Assembly (NCBI RefSeq): GCF_030709675.1
Contig: NZ_JAUZQD010000017.1
Coordinates: 62,001 to 126,000 of the forward strand
From: Symbioplanes lichenis
GTDB taxonomy: Bacteria > Actinomycetota > Actinomycetes > Mycobacteriales > Micromonosporaceae
Direction: 5' to 3'
DNA: 64,000 bases
Shown: one piece after another, positions 8,409 through 17,616 of the stretch
How positions within the stretch are numbered: the first letter of the stretch is position 1
Layout of the letters: every line of letters begins with the position of its first letter
Made by a program: the position numbers and the translations under genes
The notes under the pieces: model-generated
Told to the model about the DNA's origin: nothing
What the model saw: only the letters and a program-made list of their open reading frames with translations
The model's database searches: none

Positions 8409-10468
8409 GCCAGGACCCGTTGCGGTACTTCCGCGTCGAGGCGCGCGAGCTGGTCGACCAGATCAGCGCGGGCGTCCTCGACCTCGACCAGCAGAGCGGC
8501 ACCGAGCCGGTGGCGCGGCTGCTGCGGTTCGCGCACACCCTCAAGGGCGCCGCGCGGGTGGTGCGCCAGCAGGAGATCGCGGACCGGGCGCACGCCTTCG
8601 AGGAAGTGCTGGTCCCGCACCGCGACGAGGACGCGCCGCTGGCCGCCGAGGAGCTGCGCGAGCTGCTGCGGCTCAACGACGAGATCGAGTCGTACGTGGC
8701 CGCGCTCGAGCCCCGGGCCGAGCCGCCCGCGCCTCCCCCGCCGGTCGTCGAGCCGGTGCCGGAGCCGCCGCCGGAACCCCGGCCGGAGCCGGCCGCGCCC
8801 GCCGCGCGCGGGGCGACCGCCGACGTGGACGAGCTGCTGGACGCCATCGGCGAGGCGCACGCCCGGTTCGCGCCGCTGCGCACGCGGGGCGCCTCGATGG
8901 AACGGCTGCACCGCACGGCCGAGTCGCTCGTGGACCAGCTGCGCGTGGGCCGGGCCCCCGCGGAGACGACCCGGGCGACGGCGGCCCGCCTGGCCACCGA
9001 CCTGCGCACCCTGGGCCGGCAGCTCACCGACACCGTCGAGCAGGTGGAACGCGAGCTCGACGAGGTCCGCGGCCGGGCCGAGCGGCTGCGGCTGGTGCCC
9101 GCGTCCAGCATCTTCACCGCGCTGCACCGGGCCGTGCGCGACGCCGCCGACGCCGAGGGCCGCCGGGTCCGCTTCGAGGGGCGCGGCGGCGACCTCCGGA
9201 TGGATCCGCAGGTCCTCACCCTGGCCTCCGGCGCGCTGCTGCACGTGGTCCGCAACGCCGTCGTGCACGGGCTGGAGGACGAGTCGACCCGCCTCGCGGC
9301 CGGCAAACCCGCGGAGGGCCAGGTCGTCGTGACGGTCGAGCGCCGCGGCCGCTACGCGGCGTTCAAGTGTACGGACGACGGGCGCGGCTTCGACCTGGCC
9401 GCCGTGCGCCGGACGGCCGAGGCGCGCGGGCTCCTCACGCCCGGCAGCCCGGATCCGGGTGAGGCCGTGCTCCTGGATCTCGTCCTGCACGGCGGCATCA
9501 GCACCCGGTCCACCGTGGACGAGGTGTCCGGTCGCGGGATCGGGCTCGACGTGGCGCGCGACGTCGCGGACCAGCTCGGCGGCGACGTGACCGTCCGGTC
9601 CGATCGGGGCCACGGCAGCACGGTCGAACTGGTCCTGCCGCTGGCGTTGCTCGCCCTGCACGGGCTGGTCGTGGAGGCGGCGGGGACCGTGGCGACGGTA
9701 CCGCTGGACGCCGTGCGTACCTGCCTGCGGCTGGAGCCGGACCAGGCAGCGGCCGCGGCCGTGACCGGCAAGCTCGCCCACGACGGCACCGCCCTGCCCT
9801 TCCTGCCGCTGGCCCGCGCGCTGTACGCGCGCACCGAGGTCCTGGACACCGGCAGCCCCGGCGTGGCCGTCGTCGTCGCGGCCGACGGGGTCGCGGTGGC
9901 CGTGGGCGTGGACCGGCTGACCGGCACCTCCACCCTCGTCCTGCGGCCTCTGCCCGAGCTGGCGCCGGCCGCCCCCGTGATCGGCGGCGTGTCCATGGAC
10001 CTCGACGGGAACCCGCAGCTCGTGCTGGACGCGCAGGGCCTGGTCGCCGAGGCGGCCCGGCCGGGCACCGGCGTGGCCCCGCCCCAGAAGGCGCCGGAGC
10101 GGCTGCCCATCCTCGTCGTCGACGACTCGCTGACCACCCGGATGCTCGAGCGCAGCATCCTCGAGTCGGCGGGCTACGAGGTGGACCTGGCCGCGTCCGG
10201 CGAGGAGGGACTGGAGAAGGCGCGCGCCCGCGAGTACATGCTCTTCCTCACCGACATCGACATGCCGGGCATCGACGGGTTCACGTTCGTCGCGCAGACC
10301 CGGGCCGACCCGCAGCTGGCCCACGTGCCCGCGATCCTGGTCAGCTCCCGGGCCAGCGCCGAGGACCGGGCGCGGGGCGCGGCGGCCGGCGCCGGGGCGT
10401 ACGTGGTCAAGGGCGAGTTCAACCAGGAGGAGCTGCTCGCCCACATCCGCCGGCTGGTCCCGGCATGA
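8405..10468 (+). CDS. cheA: CheA histidine kinase with C-terminal receiver domain
   Basis: 687 aa. Order: Hpt domain with HTLKGAARV (phospho-His44), Pro-rich linker (about 103-135), helical dimerisation region, ATPase with HVVRNAVVHG (N box, about 280), DDGRGFD and SGRGIGLDV (G boxes), CheW-like regulatory domain (about 410-550), and a receiver domain (568-687) with phospho-Asp617 in TDIDMPG. The built-in receiver matches WspE/FrzE-type CheA and may act as phosphate sink or output switch. It overlaps the MCP gene and cheB by four bases each. Confidence 0.93.
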   Translation: MSQDPLRYFRVEARELVDQISAGVLDLDQQSGTEPVARLLRFAHTLKGAARVVRQQEIADRAHAFEEVLVPHRDEDAPLAAEELRELLRLNDEIESYVAALEPRAEPPAPPPPVVEPVPEPPPEPRPEPAAPAARGATADVDELLDAIGEAHARFAPLRTRGASMERLHRTAESLVDQLRVGRAPAETTRATAARLATDLRTLGRQLTDTVEQVERELDEVRGRAERLRLVPASSIFTALHRAVRDAADAEGRRVRFEGRGGDLRMDPQVLTLASGALLHVVRNAVVHGLEDESTRLAAGKPAEGQVVVTVERRGRYAAFKCTDDGRGFDLAAVRRTAEARGLLTPGSPDPGEAVLLDLVLHGGISTRSTVDEVSGRGIGLDVARDVADQLGGDVTVRSDRGHGSTVELVLPLALLALHGLVVEAAGTVATVPLDAVRTCLRLEPDQAAAAAVTGKLAHDGTALPFLPLARALYARTEVLDTGSPGVAVVVAADGVAVAVGVDRLTGTSTLVLRPLPELAPAAPVIGGVSMDLDGNPQLVLDAQGLVAEAARPGTGVAPPQKAPERLPILVVDDSLTTRMLERSILESAGYEVDLAASGEEGLEKARAREYMLFLTDIDMPGIDGFTFVAQTRADPQLAHVPAILVSSRASAEDRARGAAAGAGAYVVKGEFNQEELLAHIRRLVPA

Positions 10469-11529
10469 TCCGGGTGCTGCTGGTCGAGGACTCGGCCACG
10501 ATGCGCGCGCACCTGCGCGAGTCCCTCGCGGCCGACCCCGAGTTGCAGGTCGTCGGCGAGGCCGTGGACGGCGCGCAGGCCGTCGAGCTGGTCGGGCGGC
10601 TGCGTCCCGACGTGGTGACCATGGACATGATGCTGCCCGCGATGAGCGGCCTCGAGGCGACCGAGCACATCATGGCCGAGTACCCGACGCCGATCCTGGT
10701 GGTGTCCTCGGCCGACCGGCGCGAGCTGTTCACCACCTACAACGCGCTCGCCGCCGGGGCCGTCGACGTGATGGAGAAGCCGCGCGGCGACGCGTCGGAC
10801 GCCGGCTGGGCGCTGCGGCTGTGCTCGGCCGTCCGGATGGTGTCCCGCATCCGCGTCATCCGGCATCCCCGGGCGCGCCTCAACAGCAGCCGGGCGGCCC
10901 GGGTGGATCCCATGCCCACACCGGCGCCGCTGACCAAGGCCGGGCTCGGCGTGGTCGCCGTCGGCGCCTCCACGGGCGGGCCCGGGGCGCTCACCGACCT
11001 GCTGCGCGCGTTCCCGCCCGGCTTCCACACGCCGGTCCTGTGCGTGCAGCACATCGCGTCGAGCGAGCCCTTCGCCGTCGCCTTCTCCGACTGGCTCGCC
11101 GGGCACAGCGGCCGGGCGGTCAGCTATGCGGTGGACGGCACCCCGGTCAGCGCCCTCGGCGGCCGGGTCGTGCTGGCGCCCCCGGACCGGCACCTGCTGG
11201 TCCGGGACGGGATCCTGCGGCTGAGCGACGCCCCGCCCCGGCACTCCTGCCGGCCCGCGGTGGACGTGCTCTTCGAGTCGGTGGCCACGGAGTTCGGCCC
11301 GGCCGCGGCGGGCTGCCTGCTGACCGGCATGGGCCGCGACGGCGCCCAGGGACTGCTGCACATGCGCAACGCCGGCGCCGTGACCTTCGCGCAGGACGAG
11401 GCGAGCTGCGTCGTCTACGGGATGCCGCGCGAGGCCGCCCTGCTCGGCGCGGCCATGTACGTGCTGCCGCCGGCCCGGATCGCCGCCCGGGTGGCCGACA
11501 TCGCCGCGGCACCGGGGGTGCGGCGATGA
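10465..11529 (+). CDS. cheB: CheB receptor methylesterase
   Basis: 354 aa. An N-terminal receiver (Asp54 in TMDMMLP) is joined to a methylesterase domain with the catalytic triad Ser169 (GASTGG), His196 (CVQHI) and Asp292 (GMGRDGA). CheB removes methyl groups added by CheR and thereby resets the receptor; phosphorylation by CheA activates it. It overlaps its neighbours by ATGA on both sides, so it is translated as part of the operon. Confidence 0.93.
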   Translation: MIRVLLVEDSATMRAHLRESLAADPELQVVGEAVDGAQAVELVGRLRPDVVTMDMMLPAMSGLEATEHIMAEYPTPILVVSSADRRELFTTYNALAAGAVDVMEKPRGDASDAGWALRLCSAVRMVSRIRVIRHPRARLNSSRAARVDPMPTPAPLTKAGLGVVAVGASTGGPGALTDLLRAFPPGFHTPVLCVQHIASSEPFAVAFSDWLAGHSGRAVSYAVDGTPVSALGGRVVLAPPDRHLLVRDGILRLSDAPPRHSCRPAVDVLFESVATEFGPAAAGCLLTGMGRDGAQGLLHMRNAGAVTFAQDEASCVVYGMPREAALLGAAMYVLPPARIAARVADIAAAPGVRR

Positions 11530-13484
11530 CCGCTCCGACCGTGCTGATCGTGGACGACAGCCTCACCGTACGGATGGACCTGCACGAGGCGTTCGAGAAC
11601 GACGGCTGCACCACCATCCTCGCCGCCGACGGGGCCCAGGCCCGCGCGGCCTTCGCCACGGGCGGCTTCGACATCGCCGTGCTCGACGTGCTGCTGCCCG
11701 ACGCCGACGGGGTGGAACTGCTGCGCGAGCTGCGCGCCACGGCCGGCGGCGACGACGTCGTCGTGATGCTGCTGTCCAGCGAGGCCGAGGTCGCCGACCG
11801 GCTGCACGGGCTCAACACCGGCGCGGACGAGTACGTCGGGAAGCCGTACGACGCGGGGTATGTCGTCGCCCGCTCCCGGCAGCTGCTCGCGAACCCGCTC
11901 CCCGCCGCGGCGGGCTCCACGACGGTGCTGGTCATCGACGACAGCACGACCTTCCGCGAGCGGCTGCGCGAACTGCTCGAACCCGAGGGGTACGCCGTCA
12001 TCACCGCCGCCTCGGGCGAGGAGGGCCTGCGGACGGCCGCCGACCGGCGCCCCCAGGCGGTCATCGTCGACGGCGTCATGCCCGGCATCGACGGGGCCAC
12101 CGTGATCCGGCGGCTGCGGCTGGACCCGGCCCTGCGCGACACCCCGTGCCTGCTCATGACGGCGGCCGACGACTACGCGACCGAGGTGCAGATGCTGGAG
12201 GCGGGCGCCGACGCGTTCGTCCGCAAGCAGCAGGACCTCGCCGTGGTCATCGCCAAGCTCGCCGCCGTCCTGCGCACCAGCGCCGAGCAGCTGCCGATCG
12301 AGGCCACCGGCAGCCTGCACGGGCCGGGCAAGGTGCTCGTCGTGACCCCGCACCGCGACCTGCTGACCGGCCTGGGCGACGCCCTGCGGGCCGACGGGTA
12401 CGACACCGTGGCCGCCGCCCACGGCGACGACGCGCTGGACCTGCTGGCCGCCCAGCCGGTCGACTGTGTCGTCCTGGGCCTCGACGACGATGCGCTCGCC
12501 ACCTGCCGCCGCCTCAAGGAAGTGCCCCGCATCGGCGACACGCCGGTCGTCATGACCGGCGACCAGGAGGACGCCCTCCTGGAGTGCCTGGCCGCGGGGG
12601 CCGACGACTACGTCCGCTGGACCGCCGGCGCCGACGCCCTGCGCGCCCACGTCCGCTCCCAGATCCGCCGCAAGCAGTCCCTCGACGAGAGCCGCCGCAT
12701 CCGCGAGGAGCTGATGCGCCGCGAGCTCGACGCCGCCGCCGAACGCGCCGCCCGCCAGCTCGCCGAGACCCGCGCCGCCCTGGTCGAGGAGCTGGAGTGG
12801 CGCAACCGCGAGCTGGAGGCCTTCAGCGGCTCGGTCTCCCACGACCTGCGCGGCCCGCTCCAGGTCATCAGCAGCTTCGCCGAGACCATGCTCGACGAGG
12901 ACGACGAACCGCTCGGCCCCCAGGCCCGCCACCGCGTCCAGCGCATCCACGCCGCCGCCGGCCGCATGGCCGACCTGGTCGAGTCGCTGCTCATCCTGGC
13001 CCGCGCCAGCCGCGGCGACCTGCGCCGCCGCCGCTTCGACCTCACCGCCACCGCCTGGCAGGTCGTCCACGAGGTCGAGGCCCGCGACCCCACCCGCAAG
13101 GTCGACTTCCAGGTCGCCGACACCATGTCCGCCGACGGCGACGAGGGCCTGGTCCGGGTCATCCTGGAGAACCTGATCAACAACGCCGTCAAGTTCACCC
13201 GGAAGGTCGAGCACCCGGTCGTCGAGATCGGCTGGACCGGCCCGGCCGAGAGCCCCCGCTACTACGTCAAGGACAACGGCGCCGGCTTCCCGTCGGGCAA
13301 GGCGATCGAGTTGTTCCGGCCGTTCGCCCGCCTGCACAGCGCGGCCGACTTCCCGGGCACGGGCATCGGCCTGACCACCGTCCACCGCGCCGTCGAACGC
13401 CACGGCGGCGAGATCCAGGCCGAGGGCGAGGACGGCCGCGGCGCCACCTTCTGGTTCACCCTGCCGCCGGTCCGGAAGCCATAG
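11526..13484 (+). CDS. Hybrid response regulator-histidine kinase (REC-REC-REC-HK), likely operon output
   Basis: 652 aa. REC1 (1-120) has phospho-Asp54 (AVLDVLLP); REC2 (132-252) has Asp182 (VDGVMPG). A third receiver-like stretch (268-380) lacks the phospho-Asp: the expected position is Gly318 in VVLGLDDD. A coiled-coil linker (385-432) leads to a HisKA domain with His439 in SVSHDLRGPLQV and a HATPase domain with ENLINNAVKFT, DNGAGF and GTGIGLTTV. As last gene of the operon it takes the place of the diguanylate cyclase WspR, so CheA may control a phosphorelay instead of making c-di-GMP directly. The target of this kinase is not encoded here. Confidence 0.88.
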   Translation: MTAPTVLIVDDSLTVRMDLHEAFENDGCTTILAADGAQARAAFATGGFDIAVLDVLLPDADGVELLRELRATAGGDDVVVMLLSSEAEVADRLHGLNTGADEYVGKPYDAGYVVARSRQLLANPLPAAAGSTTVLVIDDSTTFRERLRELLEPEGYAVITAASGEEGLRTAADRRPQAVIVDGVMPGIDGATVIRRLRLDPALRDTPCLLMTAADDYATEVQMLEAGADAFVRKQQDLAVVIAKLAAVLRTSAEQLPIEATGSLHGPGKVLVVTPHRDLLTGLGDALRADGYDTVAAAHGDDALDLLAAQPVDCVVLGLDDDALATCRRLKEVPRIGDTPVVMTGDQEDALLECLAAGADDYVRWTAGADALRAHVRSQIRRKQSLDESRRIREELMRRELDAAAERAARQLAETRAALVEELEWRNRELEAFSGSVSHDLRGPLQVISSFAETMLDEDDEPLGPQARHRVQRIHAAAGRMADLVESLLILARASRGDLRRRRFDLTATAWQVVHEVEARDPTRKVDFQVADTMSADGDEGLVRVILENLINNAVKFTRKVEHPVVEIGWTGPAESPRYYVKDNGAGFPSGKAIELFRPFARLHSAADFPGTGIGLTTVHRAVERHGGEIQAEGEDGRGATFWFTLPPVRKP

Positions 13485-13662
13485 CTTTCCTGCTACGCCC
13501 GGCCGGGCGCGGTGTGCCGGTCGTGGCCCCTTCGGCGATTGTTGTCCTCTCGTTCGCATGACCCAGGCGCATTGTGGTACGAGACGATCGTCACGATTCC
13601 CGGCATGATCAGAAGCGAATCCGAGTCGATGTTTTCCGGGCCGGGCGGGGACAATTACCGGC

Positions 13663-14613
13663 ATGGGGCAGTTGCAGATGTTCTCGGCGGCGCAGGTGGC
13701 TTGCATGCGCGATCGGACGAGGTCGCGCACCCATTCTCCCGAGCGTGACGAGTTCCGTCGTGGCCACGAGGTCAGGCGCGCGTGGGGCAAGTTCCGGCGG
13801 CACACGCGGCGGCAGCGCGAGTTGCTCGCCCGCGGTGAGGGCTTCGCCCCGGTCAGCCTCGCGGGCCCGGACGAAGTGGTGACTGTGGTGCCGGCGCCGC
13901 CAGCACGCCCGTCGTTGACAGCCGGGCAGCCTTCGCCCCGGCCGGCTTCGGCTTCGGCTCCGGCTCCGATCGTGCGTCCTCCGCTGCCACCCGCGCACTC
14001 ATCCGCGTTGGCCGCGGAGCCTTCACCCTCGCCCGGGCGACTCTCATGGCCGCCGGCGCCGCTGCCTCCGGCTCCGTCCGTGCGAGCCGTTGTTCCTTCT
14101 GCGCTCACTTCGGTCCGCCCTGTGCGTGCCTCGGTCCCGACCCTGCCCAGCTCGGCGCCGGGCCAGCGGCCTTCGTCTCCGGCCGTCGCCGCGCCGGCTT
14201 CGGCCCCCGCCGCGCACGCTTCGGCCCTTGCCGCGCACGCTTCGGCCCTTGCCGCACCCACTTCGGCCCTCGCCGCCCGCTCCGCCCCGCCGCCCGCTTC
14301 GGCCTTCGCCGCTTGCCGCGGTGCTGGGCGATCCGCGGGTCAGCGTCGACTCGGTCCGGGCGGCTGCTTCTCGACCGGTCGCTTCCGCCCCGCCGTTGAC
14401 GGTGGGCTGCCCGACGGTCCTGTCGCGTCGAGCGGTGCCCGCGCTCCCATGTCGGCGCGCCTCGGAGTCGCTCGCGCCGGCACGCCCCGGAGTCGTTCGC
14501 TGCTTCGGCGCGGACCGGCGTTACTCGTCGCTTCGGCGCGGACCGGCGGCACTCATTGCTTCGGCGCGGACCGGCGGCACTCGTCGCTTCGGCGCGGCCG
14601 GGGCGGGCCCTGA
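13663..14613 (+). CDS. Hypothetical protein with conserved-looking N-terminus and Ala/Pro/Ser-rich tail
   Basis: 316 aa if the frame is used to its end. The first 60 residues (AAQVACMRDRTRSRTHSPE, then RAWGKFRRHTRR) resemble a small basic protein I have seen among Micromonosporaceae hypotheticals; function unknown. The rest is Ala/Pro/Ser/Arg-rich, includes a seven-residue repeat (AHASALA) and finally runs through a 28-bp repeat whose period breaks the frame. The true protein may therefore be shorter, with the tail produced by repeat expansion. No good ribosome binding site is seen. Confidence 0.4.
   Translation: MGQLQMFSAAQVACMRDRTRSRTHSPERDEFRRGHEVRRAWGKFRRHTRRQRELLARGEGFAPVSLAGPDEVVTVVPAPPARPSLTAGQPSPRPASASAPAPIVRPPLPPAHSSALAAEPSPSPGRLSWPPAPLPPAPSVRAVVPSALTSVRPVRASVPTLPSSAPGQRPSSPAVAAPASAPAAHASALAAHASALAAPTSALAARSAPPPASAFAACRGAGRSAGQRRLGPGGCFSTGRFRPAVDGGLPDGPVASSGARAPMSARLGVARAGTPRSRSLLRRGPALLVASARTGGTHCFGADRRHSSLRRGRGGP
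14191..14275. repeat. 21-bp in-frame tandem repeat, about 4 copies
   Basis: Units with core CGCACGCTTCGGCCCTTGC repeat every 21 bases, encoding AHASALA-like heptapeptides within the hypothetical gene above. Confidence 0.75.
14503..14604. repeat. 28-bp tandem repeat, 3.5 copies
   Basis: Units with core CTTCGGCGCGGACCGGCG begin at 14503, 14531, 14559 and (partial) 14587. The 28-base period is not a multiple of three, so the block changes frame with every unit and is unlikely to be selected as protein sequence. Confidence 0.88.
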
Positions 14614-14905
14614 TGGGCGGCGGATGCACCGCCCGCGGGTCGGTTCACCGTCGAGATGGTCGTCCGGCGCGGCTCCACGATCGCGTGAGGAGACGGCGGC
14701 GAAACGAAGACCCGAAGCGACGCCTACAGAAAAAGAACCGACAGGGAGTGTGCCTTTTTCATGGGGCCGGAGGGGCATGCCCATTCGATAGGGCGGCGCG
14801 CGACAATTGTTCATGCCGCGCGAGGATTGGCGCAGCGTCTCTCGTCGGCGAATCCGGATGTCCGTGGAGACAATGCCCTGCGTGATGGGCCGGGGGCGGC
14901 GTGGG
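14614..14905. other. Intergenic stretch with no recognisable gene
   Basis: No supported coding frame. The only local feature I see is an ACAATTGT octamer near 14800. The stretch separates the doubtful gene above from the 3' end of the response regulator. No convincing hairpin terminator is visible. Confidence 0.4.
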
Positions 14906-15559
14906 TCAGCCGACGAGGCGGCGTTCCCAGGCCCAGGCGGCGATCTCGACGCGGTTGCGGGCGCCGAGTTTGGTCTGGACGCTGCCCAGGTGGGTCTTGA
15001 CCGTGCCGACGGAGATGAAGAGCTGGGTGGCGATCTCGGCGTTGGTGAGGCCCCGGGCGGCCAGTTTGACCACGTCGAGCTCGCGCGGGGACAGGCCGCC
15101 GTCGTCGGTGGTGGGGGCCGGGGGCGACAGGTGCTCGAGCAGCCTCACGGTGATGGAGGGGCTGATGAGGGCGTCGCCGGACATGGCGGCCCGGACGGCT
15201 TCCACGAGGAGGGCGGGGCCCGAGTCCTTCAGGAGGAAGCCGGCTGCTCCGTTGCGGAGGGCCTGGTGGACGTACTCGTCGAGGTCGAAGGTGGTGACGA
15301 CGACCACCTTGACCGGGTCGGTGACGCCGGGGCCGGCCAGGAGGCGGAGGGCTTCGAGGCCGTCCATGCGGGGCATGCGGATGTCGAAGAGGGCGACGTC
15401 GGGGCGCAGCTTGCGGGCCAGGGCGACCGCCTCGACGCCGTCGGCGGCCTCGCCGACGAGCTCCATGTCGGGCTGGGCGCCGATGATCATGCCGAAGCCG
15501 GTGCGGACCATCGCCTGGTCGTCGGCGATGAGCACGCGGATCTTGTCGCCGTCGGTCAC
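14906..15559 (-). CDS. LuxR-type response regulator
   Basis: 217 aa from GTG 15559, with an AAAGGA ribosome binding site. The receiver domain carries Asp59 (FDIRMPRMDG) and the C-terminal LuxR helix-turn-helix reads SPRELDVVKLAARGLTNAEI then GTVKTHLGSV. It overlaps the kinase stop as GTGA, so the two are translationally coupled. Its divergent neighbour is an ABC transporter operon, which is its most likely target, as is usual for this gene arrangement in actinomycetes. Confidence 0.93.
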   Translation of the reverse strand: MTDGDKIRVLIADDQAMVRTGFGMIIGAQPDMELVGEAADGVEAVALARKLRPDVALFDIRMPRMDGLEALRLLAGPGVTDPVKVVVVTTFDLDEYVHQALRNGAAGFLLKDSGPALLVEAVRAAMSGDALISPSITVRLLEHLSPPAPTTDDGGLSPRELDVVKLAARGLTNAEIATQLFISVGTVKTHLGSVQTKLGARNRVEIAAWAWERRLVG

Positions 15560-16722
15560 CCGAGTCCTTTCGCAGAGCCCAAGGGCAGGGCGGCGTCCAC
15601 CACCCAGCCGCCGTCGATGCCGGGGCCGGCGGTGATCCGGCCGCCCAGCGTGCGGACCCGCTCCTGCAGGCCCACCAGACCGTAGCCGCCGTCGCCGCGC
15701 GGCGCCGCACCGGGCGGCGGGCCGTCGTTGGAGATCCGGACCAGCAACCATCCTTGCGTACGCCGGACCCAGACGTCCGCCACCCGGGCCTGCTGGGCGT
15801 GGCGGCGGATGTTGGTCAGCGCCTCCATCGCCACCCGGTAGGCGGACGTGGACACCTCGACCGCCAGGCCGCCGAGATCCCCGTCGGTGTGCAACCGCGT
15901 GTACGGGCCGCCGACCTCGTTGAACTGGTCGACCAGCGCGCCGAGCTCGGCGACGCCGGCCAGCGGGGCGAGCGGGGCGTCGGGGGCGGCCTGGGGGTCG
16001 CGGAGCACGCCGACCATCCGGCGCATCGACGCCATGGTCTCCGCGCCGGCGGCCTCGATGCGCTCGAGGGCCTCCGCCGCCCGCTTCGGATCCTGCTCGG
16101 CGATGTAACGGGCGCCCTGCGCCTGGACGACGATGCCGGTGACGTGGTGGGCGATGAAGTCGTGCAGGTCGCGGGCGAACTCGGCGCGCTGCTCCGCGCG
16201 TACGGCATCCATCGCTCTTTGTCTGTTGGTCGCGATGAACCGCACGTAGACGCCCGCGGCGATGACGGCGGCGGCGACGAGACCCTGGACCAGGCCGACG
16301 ACGATCAGCACGTAGTCGAGGCCGCTGCGCAGCGGCATGAAGCCGACGGCGAGGGCCAGCGCGAGGACGGCGCCGATCGACCACTGGGCCTCGCCGCGCC
16401 GGGCCACCACGTAGAGGACGGCGAGCAGGCCGGCCGTCTCCGCGAACCCGTACGACCCGCCCGTCCCGCTGGCCGCGCCCGTCAGCACGGTAAGCAGCAG
16501 GGATCCGATCGCCAGGCCCAGGGCGACGATCGGCAGCCGCCGGGATCCCTGCTCGTGCCGGCGCAGGAAGACGACCGCCGTGGCGATCGCGGCGCCGACC
16601 TGGAGCAGTCCCAGCGGGCCGGAGATGCCGCCGGAGGAGACGTCGAGGAGCCCCAGGCAGAACATCGCGAACAGGGCCGCGAGCTGCCCGAGCCGGAAGA
16701 GCACTTGTCGTTGCGTGACCAT
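15556..16722 (-). CDS. Sensor histidine kinase, HisKA_3 (NarL/DesK type)
   Basis: 388 aa from ATG 16722. Six or so membrane helices (residues 8-165) form the sensor. The H box reads RDLHDFIAHHVTGI, followed by a dimerisation helix and a compact HATPase domain ending GYGLVGLQERVRTLGG. A TACGCT hexamer at -15 to -10 suggests a nearly leaderless transcript. It pairs with the overlapping LuxR regulator and is divergent from the ABC transporter, suggesting a membrane-stress or peptide-antibiotic sensing unit; the signal is inferred, not seen. Confidence 0.92.
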   Translation of the reverse strand: MVTQRQVLFRLGQLAALFAMFCLGLLDVSSGGISGPLGLLQVGAAIATAVVFLRRHEQGSRRLPIVALGLAIGSLLLTVLTGAASGTGGSYGFAETAGLLAVLYVVARRGEAQWSIGAVLALALAVGFMPLRSGLDYVLIVVGLVQGLVAAAVIAAGVYVRFIATNRQRAMDAVRAEQRAEFARDLHDFIAHHVTGIVVQAQGARYIAEQDPKRAAEALERIEAAGAETMASMRRMVGVLRDPQAAPDAPLAPLAGVAELGALVDQFNEVGGPYTRLHTDGDLGGLAVEVSTSAYRVAMEALTNIRRHAQQARVADVWVRRTQGWLLVRISNDGPPPGAAPRGDGGYGLVGLQERVRTLGGRITAGPGIDGGWVVDAALPLGSAKGLG

Positions 16723-16869
16723 CGTGAGCCCAGCGTAAACGCGGGCGACGGCCCGGGCCCTCGGCCGAAAGTAAGAGCCGGGTCCCTGTCCGTGGTCCGA
16801 TGCGCGTGGTGTCCGCTCTCCGCCAGTGTGTGCCCCGTCCCCGGCCCATCGCATCCCAGGAGTCAGAAC

Positions 16870-17616
16870 ATGCATCCGGAGAACGGCCACACCGCCGTCG
16901 CCGCCGTCGACCTCGTCAAGGTCTACGGCAGCGGCGACACCGCCGTGCACGCCCTCGACGGCGTGACCGTCGGCTTCGCCCGCGCCCGCTTCACCGCGAT
17001 CATGGGCCCGTCCGGCTCCGGCAAGTCCACGCTCATGCACTGCCTGGCCGGGCTGGACACGGCCACCTCCGGCCGCGCGCTGCTGGGCGGCACGGACCTC
17101 ACCGCGCTCAGCGACAAGGTGCTGACCAAGGTGCGGCGGGAGCGGATCGGCTTCGTCTTCCAGTCGTTCAACCTGCTGCCGCAGCTGACCGCCGAGCAGA
17201 ACATCACGCTGCCGCTCGACCTGGCCGGCCGCAAGCCCGCCCCCGGCCTGCTCGCGCAGCTCGCCGGGGTGCTGGGCATCACCGGGCGGCTGGCGCACCG
17301 GCCCAGCGAGCTCTCCGGCGGTCAGCAGCAGCGGGTCGCGCTGGCCCGGGCGCTGGTGTCGCAGCCCGAGGTGGTCTTCGCCGACGAGCCGACCGGCAAC
17401 CTCGACTCCCGCTCCGGCGCGGAGGTGCTGGGCTTCCTGCGCAACTCGGTGCGGGAGTTCGGCCAGACCGTCGTCATGGTCACCCACGACCCGGGCGCCG
17501 CCGCGTACGCCGACCGCGTGGTCCTGCTCGCCGACGGCCGCATCGCCGGCGACCTCGACAACCCCGACCGCGCCGTGGTCGCCGACGCGCTGCAGACGCT
17601 GGGGGCGCCGCGATGA
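16870..17616 (+). CDS. ABC transporter ATP-binding protein (MacB/LolD type)
   Basis: 248 aa from ATG 16870, with AGGAG at a proper distance. Walker A is GPSGSGKST, the signature is LSGGQQQRVALARAL, Walker B is VVFADEPTGNLDS, followed by the H-loop MVTHDP. Sequence style places it with FtsE/LolD/MacB ATPases that energise FtsX-type permeases. The stop overlaps the permease start as ATGA. Confidence 0.94.
   Translation: MHPENGHTAVAAVDLVKVYGSGDTAVHALDGVTVGFARARFTAIMGPSGSGKSTLMHCLAGLDTATSGRALLGGTDLTALSDKVLTKVRRERIGFVFQSFNLLPQLTAEQNITLPLDLAGRKPAPGLLAQLAGVLGITGRLAHRPSELSGGQQQRVALARALVSQPEVVFADEPTGNLDSRSGAEVLGFLRNSVREFGQTVVMVTHDPGAAAYADRVVLLADGRIAGDLDNPDRAVVADALQTLGAPR

Noticed and set aside
7148..10444. 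Very long minus-strand open frame of about 1100 codons opposite the MCP and cheA genes
   Set aside because: It is antisense to genes with clear motifs and its composition (Arg/Gly/His-rich, no domain) is that of a GC3 shadow.
13496..13509. Palindrome CGCCCGGCCGGGCG after the chemosensory operon as terminator
   Set aside because: It has no loop sequence and the stem is short. It may contribute to termination but I cannot support it.
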